Source: Pedobacter psychroterrae (GTDB lineage Bacteria; Bacteroidota; Bacteroidia; Sphingobacteriales; Sphingobacteriaceae). Taken from it: a stretch of DNA of 64,000 bases. The notes beneath the pieces are model-generated. The model was not told where the DNA came from. It searched no databases and was given only the letters and a program-made list of their open reading frames with translations. Positions 47,772 through 57,338 of the stretch are shown here, in pieces. How positions within the stretch are numbered: the stretch's first letter is position 1; each line of letters begins with the position of its first letter. The translations under genes and the position numbers were made by a program. Where the stretch lies: NCBI RefSeq assembly GCF_004331695.1, contig NZ_SJSL01000004.1, positions 186,001 through 250,000 on the forward strand, read 5' to 3'.

Positions 47772-50168
47772 ATGACACAAGCGACTGCATATGGTCAAAA
47801 TATAAAACCGCTTATCAAGGTTTGGTACCCGACAGTGTACGTCATTTTCCTGGTTATTTTGTCCTTAAATACATCTTTTGCGCAGACAGGTCCGCCCAAT
47901 ATTACTTATGAAACGCCTAAGGTATATCCGGTAAAAAGTCCAATTCTGCCTTTGACCCCTGCAAATACAGGCGGACCTATTGCGGCGGTGATCAGAAATA
48001 CGATCAGCAATGTGGCTGGATCCCCGACAAGGCTAGCCGGACTGGTGAACCTGCCTGGTACAGGAGCGCAATTTGACGGACCAGGCGGCCTGGCAGTAGA
48101 TGCGAATGGTAATTTGTATATCGCCGACAGGATGAACGATGCCGTAAGAAAGATTGCCATAGACGGTACGGTATCCACCCTTGCAACTATAAATATCAAC
48201 AGGCCCTGGGGAATTGAGGTGAATCCGGTTTCCGGTGACATCTACGTTAGCAATTATGGCAATCACCAGATCATGAAAATCAGCCCTGCAGGAGTAGTAA
48301 CGGCTTTTGCGGGTGTGGCAGGTGAAAAAGGAAGAACTGACGGACCTGGCTTAACTGCGAAATTTAACGAGCCTCAGGATTTAATATTTGATGCGGCAGG
48401 AAATTTATATGTGGCTGACTCAGGCAACAGGCTTATCCGCAAGATTACCCCGCAAGGTATAGTGAGCACAGAGGCAGGAAGCGGCAACCCTGGAAAAGCC
48501 AATGGTTTGGGTGCAGCGGCATCATTTAACACGCCGACGGGATTGTCTTTAGATCAAAACGGCAACCTGATCATTGCTGATTACAGCAACAATCTGATCA
48601 GGAAAATGACGCCTGGGGGATTGGTATCCACTTTGGCTGGTACTTCTGCACCCGGGTTTAGTGATGGCCCGGCAATGACGTCGGTTTTATGGAATCCATC
48701 GCATATGGTCAAGGATTATGCGGGGAATATCATCTTTTCAGATTCGCGGAACGACAGGATCAGGATGATCAGCGCTGCTGGCGTGCTTTCTACCCTCAGC
48801 GGGAATGGCATTAAAGGCGACGATGCAAATGGCAACAGCCTCACCGCAGAATTTAATAACCCTGTGGGACTGGCATACGACCAGTTTGCGAATCTGTATA
48901 TCGCCGATGAGCACAACAATAAGATCAAGAAACTGGCTTTGGGAGGATACGTAATCAGTAGGCTTGGTGCACCGATGGACTTCCCCGACGGGCTGATATT
49001 TGATCCCAAAACTGGTATTATCAGCGGCACGCCGGATGAGATATGGCCTGAAACCAGGTATAAAGTAACGGGTTATAATGGCTTTGGAGAGAGTTCTTTT
49101 GAGTTTACCATCCAGGTTATTCCGACTGCGGTTTACCTGGCAAAACTACCTTCAATGACGGTTTGTGATCCAGATTTAGATCCAGTAGCGATCAGTGCGC
49201 TTCCTGTCATATATACAAGTAGTAATCACGCTGTGGCCATAATACTGAATGGTAATAAAATTCATGCGATAGGCAAAGGTACCACTACGATTACTGCGAC
49301 TAATTCACTGGGAGAAAAGGACACAAGGGATTTGGAGGTGTTTGATTTTACGCCACCGCTGATCTCGCTAAGGGCAGATAAAATGATTTTGTGTCCGGGT
49401 GTGAGTGTGAACTTTACTGCTAAGGCGACCGGAGCTGGAAATAACGCACAATATGAGTGGTTTAAAAATGGGGTTTCTTTCGGTAATGATGCGGATACTT
49501 ATACTGCTGTGAATTTATTGGCAACTGATAAAATTTCAGTGAGGGTTACGAATAAAGACTATTGCTATGATGTGATCTCTCTGGAGTCTGCCCCTGTGGT
49601 ATTTACTCCTGTAGCTCCAGAACCTGACGTAACCATCACTATAAGTCCTTCGGCACCAGTCTGTATCGGTACGGTACTTAAATTTACTGCTGTATTGTCC
49701 AGACCGCAAATGGATACCGGGCCTTTTCCTAAATGGCATGTAAATGGAGAGGACATTGGTGTAATGTCGCCAGTGTTTTCAAGCGATAAATTGCAGGCAG
49801 GTGATGTGGTCAAATATGTGGTGCCCTGGCACAACGCCTGTACTCCTCTGCAGGATGTGGCTTCAAACGAGATCACAGTGGAGTACCGCAAGGCAGAACT
49901 GTGCAGTATCATGCCGCCAACTGCTTTTTCCCCTAATGGAGACGGGGTAAATGATAGCTGGAATATTGACTATCTGGCTGGCTTTCCTGGTTGTCAGGTG
50001 CGTATTTTTAATCGCTTTGGTCTGAAATTATATGAATCTACCGGGTATACTAATCCCTGGGATGGGAAGAGCAATGGAGTGAGCCTGCCTTCGGGCACCT
50101 ATTATTATGTGATTGCACTGGAAAAAGATATGGAAACGGTATCAGGATCGATCACGATCATAAAATAA
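47772..50168 (+). CDS. NHL-propeller protein with type IX secretion C-terminal domain
   Basis: The product is 798 aa from ATG 47772, with a hydrophobic export signal (YPTVYVIFLVILSLNTSFAQ). About six NHL repeats (residues 70-385) carry the pattern NLYIADxxNxxIRKI, as in DANGNLYIADRMNDAVRKIA. An Ig-like putative domain (FPDGLIFDPKTGIISGTP) and two further beta domains with cysteines follow. The final 85 residues are the gliding-motility-associated CHU_C domain (PPTAFSPNGDGVNDSWNID ... GTYYYVIALEKD), the type B sorting signal of the type IX secretion system. The protein should therefore be secreted and possibly attached to the cell surface. It shows no enzyme motif; adhesion or ligand binding is the probable role. 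Confidence 0.9.
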   Translation: MTQATAYGQNIKPLIKVWYPTVYVIFLVILSLNTSFAQTGPPNITYETPKVYPVKSPILPLTPANTGGPIAAVIRNTISNVAGSPTRLAGLVNLPGTGAQFDGPGGLAVDANGNLYIADRMNDAVRKIAIDGTVSTLATININRPWGIEVNPVSGDIYVSNYGNHQIMKISPAGVVTAFAGVAGEKGRTDGPGLTAKFNEPQDLIFDAAGNLYVADSGNRLIRKITPQGIVSTEAGSGNPGKANGLGAAASFNTPTGLSLDQNGNLIIADYSNNLIRKMTPGGLVSTLAGTSAPGFSDGPAMTSVLWNPSHMVKDYAGNIIFSDSRNDRIRMISAAGVLSTLSGNGIKGDDANGNSLTAEFNNPVGLAYDQFANLYIADEHNNKIKKLALGGYVISRLGAPMDFPDGLIFDPKTGIISGTPDEIWPETRYKVTGYNGFGESSFEFTIQVIPTAVYLAKLPSMTVCDPDLDPVAISALPVIYTSSNHAVAIILNGNKIHAIGKGTTTITATNSLGEKDTRDLEVFDFTPPLISLRADKMILCPGVSVNFTAKATGAGNNAQYEWFKNGVSFGNDADTYTAVNLLATDKISVRVTNKDYCYDVISLESAPVVFTPVAPEPDVTITISPSAPVCIGTVLKFTAVLSRPQMDTGPFPKWHVNGEDIGVMSPVFSSDKLQAGDVVKYVVPWHNACTPLQDVASNEITVEYRKAELCSIMPPTAFSPNGDGVNDSWNIDYLAGFPGCQVRIFNRFGLKLYESTGYTNPWDGKSNGVSLPSGTYYYVIALEKDMETVSGSITIIK

Positions 50169-50264
50169 GTCAGGACAGCACAGGATGATGGAAATAATGG
50201 ATTGCTTATCTTGCGGTATCTGATGTGCTTACACACCGCATCTTTGATAACACCAAATACTTGT

Positions 50265-53069
50265 ATGAAACCATTTAGACATATTATTGCCGCACTATGC
50301 GCTTTCTCCCTTATTCCAATACTGACTTGTTCAGCAGCTGATAATTCTGCTGATGCGCCTAAAATTTTATCCCTTACTTGTGAATACCGGGTTAATCCAA
50401 CAGGTGTAACCGCTACTTCGCCTAAGCTAAGCTGGAAATTTAGTTCAGTTGCCCGCAATGTGACACAAAGCGCCTATCAGGTACTGGTTTCAGCCGATCA
50501 GTCGGCATTGAACAAAGATAAAGGGGTGGTCTGGGACTCGGGAAAGATCCTGTCAGATGCTTCTATACAGGTTAGCTATGCTGGCAAACCGCTTCAGGCA
50601 GGTAAAGCATATTATTATAAAGTACGCATATGGGACAATAAGGGCAGGGCATCTGCATGGAGCGCCGTGGCCTTCTGGCAAATGGGGCTGATGGGCACGG
50701 CCGACTGGAAAGCCGCCAAATGGATCGGTTATGAAGAGCTGCCACAAGCGGAAAGAGTGGTGCCTGCGATACATATGAGGAGCGATCTGGCTGAAAAGAA
50801 CGATGTACTTCCTTTATTGCGCAAACAGTTTAGCGTAGCGCGGAAGGTAAAAAAAGCCACTGCTTTTGTATCCGGACTGGGGCATTTTGAACTGAGCATG
50901 AACGGTGTAAAGGTGGGCGATCACTTCCTTGATCCTGGCTGGACTGAGTATGATAAAGAAGCATTGTATGTGACCTTTGATGTGACCAAAAACCTTAAGA
51001 AAGGCGGCAATGCGGTGGGTGTGGTATTGGGGAATGGTTTTTACTTTATCCCGCGCGATAAAAGATACAGAAAGATAACAGGCGCATATGGCTATCCTAA
51101 GATGATCTGCAGATTGCTGATCGAATATAGCGATGGATCGGAAGAAAACGTGATCAGTGATGAGAGCTGGAAGGCAGCTCCCTCTCCTATTACTTATACA
51201 AGTATTTATGGCGGAGAGGATTATAATGCTACACTTGAACAAAAAGGATGGGATACATTTGGCTTTGATGATGTGAAATGGAAGCATGCTGTTCTGGTAA
51301 AAGCCATTCCTATGTTGAGTTCGCAGATGGCTGAACCGCTGAAAGTATTTGAGAATTTTAGTCCCGTCAAGATCACCCAGGTAAAACCGGGTGTATGGGT
51401 GTATGATATGGGTCAGAATGCATCGGCTATTCCTGCTATTTCGGTAAAGGGCCGGTATGGGGCTGTGGTTCGTATTTCACCCGCAGAATTGTTGAATAAA
51501 GACGGTACGGTAAATCAATCAGCCAGTGGCGACCCGCATTATTATGAGTATACCTTAAAAGGTGGCGATGTAGAGAACTGGCAGCCTAAATTTACTTATT
51601 ATGGATTTCGGTATATACAGGTGGAAGGTGCGGTACCGGATAAGGAAACCAATGCGGAAGGCAAACCTGTGGTAGTGGCGATGAAGAGTCTGCATGTCCG
51701 CAATGCGGCTAAACGTGCAGGAAGCTTTACTTCATCCAATGATTTATTTAACAAAACGAATACGCTGATAGACTGGGCGATTAAGAGTAATATGGTGAGT
51801 GTGTTTACCGATTGTCCGCACCGCGAAAAACTGGGCTGGCTGGAGCAGGCGCACCTTATGGGTGCCTCGGTACAATACAATTATGAGGTGGCGGCGCTGA
51901 ACAGAAAGATTGTGGACGATATGATAGCGGGGCAGACTAACGACGGCCTGATACCGGATATTACGCCTGAGTATGTGCATTTTGACGGGGGCTTTCGTGA
52001 TTCCCCTGAATGGGGCAGCAGCGGTATCATTGTGCCCTGGTATATGTATGAATGGTATGGCGACAGGGATGTACTGGTTAAAGCCTACCCTATGATGGAA
52101 AAATATATTGTGTACCTGCAGTCTAAGGCTAAAGACGACATCCTGTCGCACGGACTGGGTGATTGGTTTGACATAGGGCCAAATAGTCCGGGTGAGGCAC
52201 AGCTGACACCTAAGTCGCTCACTGCTACTGCTATTTATTATTATAACATTTCTATATTGAAGCAGATTGCCAAAGTATTGGGAAAGACTGAGGATATTGG
52301 TAAATACGATGCATGGGCAGCGAAGGTATATATAGCGTTTAATAAGGCATTTTTTAATAAACAAACCAAGCAGTATTCTACTGGCAGCCAGACTGCTAAT
52401 GCGATGGCAGTGTACATGGGGCTGGTAGATCCTTCGGATAAACAGGCGGTGGTGGATAATTTGGTTGCGGAGATTAAGGGTCGCGGTAATAGTCTGACGG
52501 CCGGTGATATTGGCTATAGGTATGTGTTGCAGGTGCTGGATGATGCGGGGCGGTCGGACGTGATCTATGACATGAACAGCAGATCTGACGTGCCGGGCTA
52601 TGGCTGGCAACTGGCCCATGGAGCAACCGCATTGACGGAATCCTGGCAGGCATATGGTTTTGTATCTAACAACCACTTTATGCTTGGACATTTGATGGAG
52701 TGGCTATATACCGGTGTGGGTGGTATACGTGCGGTGAAGGAATCTATCGCCTATAAGACTTTTGAGATCAGGCCTCAGGTAGTTGGCAATTTAACCAGTG
52801 CTAAAGTCACTTATGAATCGCCATACGGGCATGTGCTGTCTTCATGGAAGAAGGATGCGGAAGGATTTAGCATAGATGTAGAGGTTCCTGCGAACAGTAG
52901 TGCGGTAGTTTTGCTGCCATATGCAGCGGGAGATGTGGTGTTTGAAGGGGCTGTGCGCTTTAAGGAAGGTTTGAAAAACGGCATCAATGTGAAGTCTGTG
53001 GATCGGAAGACGGTCAGTGTTACTGTAGGGTCTGGCAAGTACAGTTTTAAAGTGAAGCAGGCCAATTAA
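50265..53069 (+). CDS. Alpha-L-rhamnosidase, GH78
   Basis: The product is 934 aa from ATG 50265, with a signal peptide (MKPFRHIIAALCAFSLIPILTCSA). The GH78 order is an N-terminal fibronectin-like domain (YRVNPTGVTATSPKLSWKF), a beta domain with FVSGLGHFELSMNGVKVGDH, the concanavalin-like domain (VYDMGQNASAIPAI), the (alpha/alpha)6 catalytic barrel with the motif TDCPHREKLGWLEQ, and a C-terminal beta domain. Asp516 and Glu521 in that motif correspond to conserved acidic residues of the family. The enzyme releases terminal L-rhamnose from plant polysaccharides and glycosides in the periplasm. Its 3' end overlaps the convergent LytTR gene by 4 bases. No SusC/SusD pair lies beside it. Confidence 0.92.
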   Translation: MKPFRHIIAALCAFSLIPILTCSAADNSADAPKILSLTCEYRVNPTGVTATSPKLSWKFSSVARNVTQSAYQVLVSADQSALNKDKGVVWDSGKILSDASIQVSYAGKPLQAGKAYYYKVRIWDNKGRASAWSAVAFWQMGLMGTADWKAAKWIGYEELPQAERVVPAIHMRSDLAEKNDVLPLLRKQFSVARKVKKATAFVSGLGHFELSMNGVKVGDHFLDPGWTEYDKEALYVTFDVTKNLKKGGNAVGVVLGNGFYFIPRDKRYRKITGAYGYPKMICRLLIEYSDGSEENVISDESWKAAPSPITYTSIYGGEDYNATLEQKGWDTFGFDDVKWKHAVLVKAIPMLSSQMAEPLKVFENFSPVKITQVKPGVWVYDMGQNASAIPAISVKGRYGAVVRISPAELLNKDGTVNQSASGDPHYYEYTLKGGDVENWQPKFTYYGFRYIQVEGAVPDKETNAEGKPVVVAMKSLHVRNAAKRAGSFTSSNDLFNKTNTLIDWAIKSNMVSVFTDCPHREKLGWLEQAHLMGASVQYNYEVAALNRKIVDDMIAGQTNDGLIPDITPEYVHFDGGFRDSPEWGSSGIIVPWYMYEWYGDRDVLVKAYPMMEKYIVYLQSKAKDDILSHGLGDWFDIGPNSPGEAQLTPKSLTATAIYYYNISILKQIAKVLGKTEDIGKYDAWAAKVYIAFNKAFFNKQTKQYSTGSQTANAMAVYMGLVDPSDKQAVVDNLVAEIKGRGNSLTAGDIGYRYVLQVLDDAGRSDVIYDMNSRSDVPGYGWQLAHGATALTESWQAYGFVSNNHFMLGHLMEWLYTGVGGIRAVKESIAYKTFEIRPQVVGNLTSAKVTYESPYGHVLSSWKKDAEGFSIDVEVPANSSAVVLLPYAAGDVVFEGAVRFKEGLKNGINVKSVDRKTVSVTVGSGKYSFKVKQAN

Positions 53070-53800
53070 GCTTTTGGGAAGCCCAGTTCTTTCATGAGCT
53101 GGTCTTTGTAGTTACTGCCTATTGGGATTTCCGTATTGTTGATAAAGAGCCTGTTGCCTTCTATGTGGTCTATTTTTGATTTGTTGATGATGAATGAACG
53201 GTGTACACGCAAAAAGGTTGAGGCAGGCAATAGCTCTTCGAAACTGGAGAAAGGCATTTTGGGCATCAGGGTATTGCTGGTGGTCACGATTCTTGTATAA
53301 TTGCCCTGTGCCTCGGCGTATAGGAGATCATGGTGACTAAGCTTGTAGATCTTTCCGTCTGTCTTGATAAAAGTAAAATCTTCTATTGGGCCTGGCTGGC
53401 TTGCCGGGATGCTGCTTCCCTCCTGTCTTGTTTTAGCGGGCTGGAGTTTATCCGTAGCTTTATCTATGGCCATAATGAAGCGTTCGAAAGAAAAAGGCTT
53501 TAAAAGGTAATCACAGGCTGCGAGGTCAAACGCATCGATGGCATATTCTTTGTAGGCTGTGGTAAATATGACCTGTGCTGGGTTTTTAAGCGTCTTTAAG
53601 AAGGATATCCCATCCATTACGGGCATGTTGATATCCAGGAACAGGATGTCTATGTGGGTAGTTTGCATGATCGCTTTAGCCTCCAGTGCATTTCCGCAGG
53701 ATGCGACTACGTTTAGATAGTCCAGGTGCTGGCAATAGTTCTGAATGATATCGCGGGCAATGGGTTCGTCGTCAACAATGAGGCAATGGATTTTGTTCAT
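53066..53800 (-). CDS. LytTR-family response regulator
   Basis: This 244-aa regulator has an N-terminal receiver (phospho-acceptor Asp56 in LFLDINMPVMDG, Lys in DYLLKPFSFERF) and a C-terminal LytTR DNA-binding domain (FIKTDGKIYKLSHHDLLYAE ... RVHRSFIINKSKIDHIE). LytTR proteins bind pairs of 9-bp direct repeats. It lies 4 bp after its partner kinase gene in one operon. The TonB-dependent receptor gene divergent from this operon is the nearest candidate target. Confidence 0.95.
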   Translation of the reverse strand: MNKIHCLIVDDEPIARDIIQNYCQHLDYLNVVASCGNALEAKAIMQTTHIDILFLDINMPVMDGISFLKTLKNPAQVIFTTAYKEYAIDAFDLAACDYLLKPFSFERFIMAIDKATDKLQPAKTRQEGSSIPASQPGPIEDFTFIKTDGKIYKLSHHDLLYAEAQGNYTRIVTTSNTLMPKMPFSSFEELLPASTFLRVHRSFIINKSKIDHIEGNRLFINNTEIPIGSNYKDQLMKELGFPKA

Positions 53801-53804
53801 AGGG

Positions 53805-54848
53805 CTATCTGGGGATCTTTAACTGAAGTTCTACGGAATAAAACATTTCATCGCTTTGTACGAGAAGGTCGTGGGCATTAGGATAAAGCAGTTCCAGCCG
53901 CTTGCGGACATTTGGCAGGCCAAAGCCATTGCTTTTGCCCATCAGGTTATTGCTCTGCTCCTCTTTGCCGTAGGTATTTTTTATGGAGAACAGGATGGAA
54001 TTGCCCCAGGTCTTTATTTTGATGTCCACAAATATCTCGGGTGTGGCGGTATTCTTAGAATGCTTAAAGGCATTCTCTATGAAGATGATGAGCAGCATGG
54101 GCGCTATTTTTACTTCATCAGCAATCATCTCTTCTATGTCGGTAGTAAGCATCAGCCTGTCGCCTATGCGGAGCTTTTCAAACTGCAGGTAATTGTTGAT
54201 ATAAGCCAGTTCATTTTTGAGCGGCACGAAGGGCTCCCCTGCATCGTAAACTGAATAACGCAGTAATTCTGACAACTTGAGCAGCAGTGGCGGGATCTTT
54301 TCGTGTTCGGTAATGGAAAGGCCGTACAGGTTATTAAGGGTATTAAAGAGGAAATGCGGACTTAATTGCGATTGCAGCAGGTTGAGTTCGCTTTTGCTGT
54401 GGGCAGCCTGATTTTGCGCTTCCCTGAGCTGGTTTTGTGTAGATGTATGCACCAGTTTGATGAGCACGCCTGAGGCTATGCTGATGATGGCAAAGGGTAC
54501 CCAGAACAACATCAGATTGATCGCTACCCTGCCCTCCAGGGGGAAATCGGCATGAAAGAACAACCAGGCGATGCATACGATGATCAGGAAGGGAAGTCCG
54601 ACGAGCAGTACCGGTGGCACCGTTGTGAGTTTGGAAGCCCAGATCTGGGATACATAACGGCCTGAAAACACGCCCAGCATGAAACATACTGTGGCGGCAA
54701 AAGAAACTAACTCGTCTTCCGCCACATGGATTGATTCTGCATAGAATTTTACGGCTACGAAAATAGGGATAGCAAGCAGGATGGCTAGGCCAAGGTATAC
54801 CCTGCCGCCAAAAAAAGTATAGATTGATTTATCCGTTGTGTTGCTCAT
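53805..54848 (-). CDS. LytS/YehU-type membrane histidine kinase
   Basis: This 347-aa kinase has four hydrophobic segments in residues 10-140 (VYLGLAILLAIPIFVAV, FAATVCFMLGVFSG, VLLVGLPFLIIVCIAWLFF, LMLFWVPFAIISIASGVLI), a short helix, and the His_kinase domain with His165 in LSPHFLFNTLNN. The ATPase part has IFIENAFKHS and GFGLPNVRKRLELLY. It has no separate sensor domain, so the membrane part likely senses. It pairs with the LytTR regulator encoded just downstream. Confidence 0.93.
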   Translation of the reverse strand: MSNTTDKSIYTFFGGRVYLGLAILLAIPIFVAVKFYAESIHVAEDELVSFAATVCFMLGVFSGRYVSQIWASKLTTVPPVLLVGLPFLIIVCIAWLFFHADFPLEGRVAINLMLFWVPFAIISIASGVLIKLVHTSTQNQLREAQNQAAHSKSELNLLQSQLSPHFLFNTLNNLYGLSITEHEKIPPLLLKLSELLRYSVYDAGEPFVPLKNELAYINNYLQFEKLRIGDRLMLTTDIEEMIADEVKIAPMLLIIFIENAFKHSKNTATPEIFVDIKIKTWGNSILFSIKNTYGKEEQSNNLMGKSNGFGLPNVRKRLELLYPNAHDLLVQSDEMFYSVELQLKIPR

Positions 54849-54898
54849 ATCTTTTACATTGCATTTGTCTTTGCAAATCTGGGGTTGTAAAGCCAGTT

Positions 54899-55048
54899 GG
54901 TCAAACTAAATGGATGAACAGGTCAATATCAATGACAAATAGCCGCTTGTGGGTTTCTAATGGTTTTGACACCCTGTAGCAGGAATCCGTCATCGGCAAG
55001 GTAAGTTACAACATATTTATTTTCCATTGCAAGTCCGGCGGTCAATAT
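54899..55048 (+). promoter_or_regulatory. Candidate LytTR binding repeats GGTCAA before the receptor gene
   Basis: GGTCAAACT (54899), GGTCAATAT (54921) and GGTCAATAT (55040) occur in the 241-bp region between the lytS-like and TonB receptor genes. The first two are 22 bases apart, that is 9-bp repeats with a 13-base spacer, the layout known for LytTR sites. The sequence itself differs from published consensus sites, so this is tentative. Confidence 0.3.
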
Positions 55049-55089
55049 TTGTGTCATTGGATGATGAACGAACACTTAAAACGCTAACC

Positions 55090-57309
55090 ATGAAGATAAC
55101 TATAATTCCCTTTGTTATTATGCTGATTCCCGCAATCGGCATGGGACAAGTAAAGACGACACAAAAAGATACCGTAAAAATTGTTAAAGACACCATAAAC
55201 AAAACGGTGAAGCTGGACGAAGTGGTGATTAAGTCTAAAAGGCCGCTGATACAGATGGAGATTGATAAAACAGTGGTAAATGTGGCTTCTATGATCAGCA
55301 GCGCGAGCAGCAATACGCTCGAAGTACTGGAGAAGACGCCGGGTGTAACGGTGGACACCCAGGGCAATATCAGCCTGAACGGCAGAAGTGGCGTGATGGT
55401 GCTGATAGATGGAAAGCAAATGTATCTATCGGGCAGTGACCTGGCGGCTTATCTGAAATCATTGCCCGGCGGTAATCTGGATAAAATAGAACTGATGGAC
55501 AATCCGCCTGCCCGCTATGATGCCGCAGGTAATGGAATTATCAATATCAGGCTGAAGAAAAACCGGACTGCCGGAACAACGGGAAGTGTGGCGACGGGTT
55601 ACAACCAGGGTCGCTATGCGAGAACCAACAACTCGGTCAATCTGAACTATAGCAATAAGAAGATTAATATATTTAGCAATGCTGGTTATAGTTATGATAA
55701 AAATTATGGAATTGACATTTACAAAAGGACTTACTACGATGCCGGAGGTGCAATAGCATCGAATATATTGCTGGACAATGAACAGCAATATTACAGTAAT
55801 GGATTTAATGGCAACCTTGGGATGGATTATTCACCCTCAGAAAACACTACTTATGGACTGCAGTTGAACCTGAGTACCAGCGCGAATGATGGAAGGGCAT
55901 CTTCACTGAGCAGTAATTTTGGTCTTATTGAGCTGGACAGCAGCGGCCTGGGGCTATCCATAGCAGATGGTACGAGGCGAAACATGGGGTCGAACTTTAA
56001 TGTGCTTCATAGGTTTGGAAAGACAGGCAGGGAGCTGAGTGCGGATGCCGGTTACCTGAGAAACACAGGCTCACTGGATCAGTCTTTTGAAAATAAGATG
56101 TATGAGACAGATGGGGATATGGCCAGCAGAACTGACCTATTTTATGACCTGCCTACCTACATGACGGTATATACGGTAAAAACGGACTATGTGCACCCAT
56201 TGGCCAATAAAATCAAACTGGAAGCCGGACTGAAATGGAGTTTGGTAGAAAATGACCACCAGAATGATGCTTACCTGTTGTCGGGCAACCAGCAGGTGAT
56301 CGATAATACCAGGTCTAATCACTTCAAGTACAGAGAAGGATTTGCGGCGGCCTACGTGAGCGGACAAAAAGCCTGGAAGCAGTTGGGCATACAATTGGGG
56401 CTTAGAGCCGAACATACTTATGGACTTGGTCAGCAAATGGGCAATGCAGTTGTTGCGGGAAGTACCTTTGACAATCAGTACACACGGCTGTTCCCGACAG
56501 TGTTCATCAATTACAAGTTGGACACAGTATCTGCTAATACGTTAAATTTTAGCCTGACAAGGCGGATAAACAGGCCTAATTACCAATACATGAACCCATT
56601 TGTGTTTGTGCGTGATCAGTTCACGCAAACTACAGGTAACCCCGATGTTCTGCCTCAGTATCAGTACCGTTATGAGTTACGCTGGCAGCACAAGCGATTC
56701 CTGCGAATGGCCGTCAGTTACAACCGTTTCACGAATGTGATATTCCAGACTACCAATGTAGTGAACGGGACATTTATCACCCGGCCAGAGAATATAAAGC
56801 AAGGCTATATGTTTATCACGAGTACGGGTCTTACCTTGGATCCGTTTGAATGGTGGAACTTTAACGCCGAAATATGGGCGGCGAGACTGGGACTGGATGG
56901 AACCGCATATGGCGAACAACTAAATCCCAAAATATACGCGGCAAGGATTAATGTGATCAACCAACTGCAGTTTGGAAAAGGCTGGAGCGGAGAATTTGGC
57001 GGATACTATGCTAGTCGTGATTTGAACGGGCAAACTGTCACTGCCGGAATGATCAGGACAAACGCCGGGCTGCAAAAGAAGATCTGGAAGGATAAAGGCA
57101 GCATAAGACTGAACATGGAAGATATATTCCATAGCTGGAAATACGAGAACAGGTCGGTATCATTAAGACGAGCTTACTACTTCCAGACCTCAGAATCCGA
57201 TACACAGCGGATAGGTCTGTCTTTTACGTATAACTTTGGCAATGAGTTATTTGCACGCAAAAGCAAACATAGAAACAATGCACTGGACGAAGAAAAAAGC
57301 AGGATGTAA
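55090..57309 (+). CDS. TonB-dependent receptor, outer-membrane beta-barrel family
   Basis: The product is 739 aa from ATG 55090, with a signal peptide (MKITIIPFVIMLIPAIGMGQ). A TonB-box-like segment (LDEVVIKSKRPL) is followed by a plug domain at about 45-150 (LEKTPGVTVDTQGNISLNGR, VLIDGKQMYLSGSDLAAYL, ARYDAAGNGIINI), then a long beta-barrel of the PF14905 type ending in GLSFTYNFGNELF. The carboxypeptidase-regulatory domain usual at the N-terminus is missing. It imports an unknown substrate through the outer membrane using TonB. It is divergent from the LytS/LytTR pair and may be its target. Confidence 0.9.
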   Translation: MKITIIPFVIMLIPAIGMGQVKTTQKDTVKIVKDTINKTVKLDEVVIKSKRPLIQMEIDKTVVNVASMISSASSNTLEVLEKTPGVTVDTQGNISLNGRSGVMVLIDGKQMYLSGSDLAAYLKSLPGGNLDKIELMDNPPARYDAAGNGIINIRLKKNRTAGTTGSVATGYNQGRYARTNNSVNLNYSNKKINIFSNAGYSYDKNYGIDIYKRTYYDAGGAIASNILLDNEQQYYSNGFNGNLGMDYSPSENTTYGLQLNLSTSANDGRASSLSSNFGLIELDSSGLGLSIADGTRRNMGSNFNVLHRFGKTGRELSADAGYLRNTGSLDQSFENKMYETDGDMASRTDLFYDLPTYMTVYTVKTDYVHPLANKIKLEAGLKWSLVENDHQNDAYLLSGNQQVIDNTRSNHFKYREGFAAAYVSGQKAWKQLGIQLGLRAEHTYGLGQQMGNAVVAGSTFDNQYTRLFPTVFINYKLDTVSANTLNFSLTRRINRPNYQYMNPFVFVRDQFTQTTGNPDVLPQYQYRYELRWQHKRFLRMAVSYNRFTNVIFQTTNVVNGTFITRPENIKQGYMFITSTGLTLDPFEWWNFNAEIWAARLGLDGTAYGEQLNPKIYAARINVINQLQFGKGWSGEFGGYYASRDLNGQTVTAGMIRTNAGLQKKIWKDKGSIRLNMEDIFHSWKYENRSVSLRRAYYFQTSESDTQRIGLSFTYNFGNELFARKSKHRNNALDEEKSRM

Positions 57310-57338
57310 AAGCAGGGATTTTAAACCCCTGCTTTTTT
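57308..57338. terminator. Bidirectional terminator between receptor and isomerase genes
   Basis: AAAAGCAGGG (57308-57317) and CCCTGCTTTT (57327-57336) form a perfect 10-bp stem with a 9-base loop, with T-runs on both strands. It overlaps both convergent 3' ends: the last base pairs of the receptor gene's stop region and the final codons of the isomerase gene. Confidence 0.85.

Noticed and set aside
50202..50264. An upstream extension of the rhamnosidase start
   Set aside because: The ATG at 50265 gives a normal signal peptide; the longer frame adds an unlikely Cys-containing extension in front of it.
51744..52691. A 315-codon open frame on the minus strand
   Set aside because: It is antisense to the catalytic domain of the GH78 gene and is rich in His, Arg and Ile without recognisable domains.
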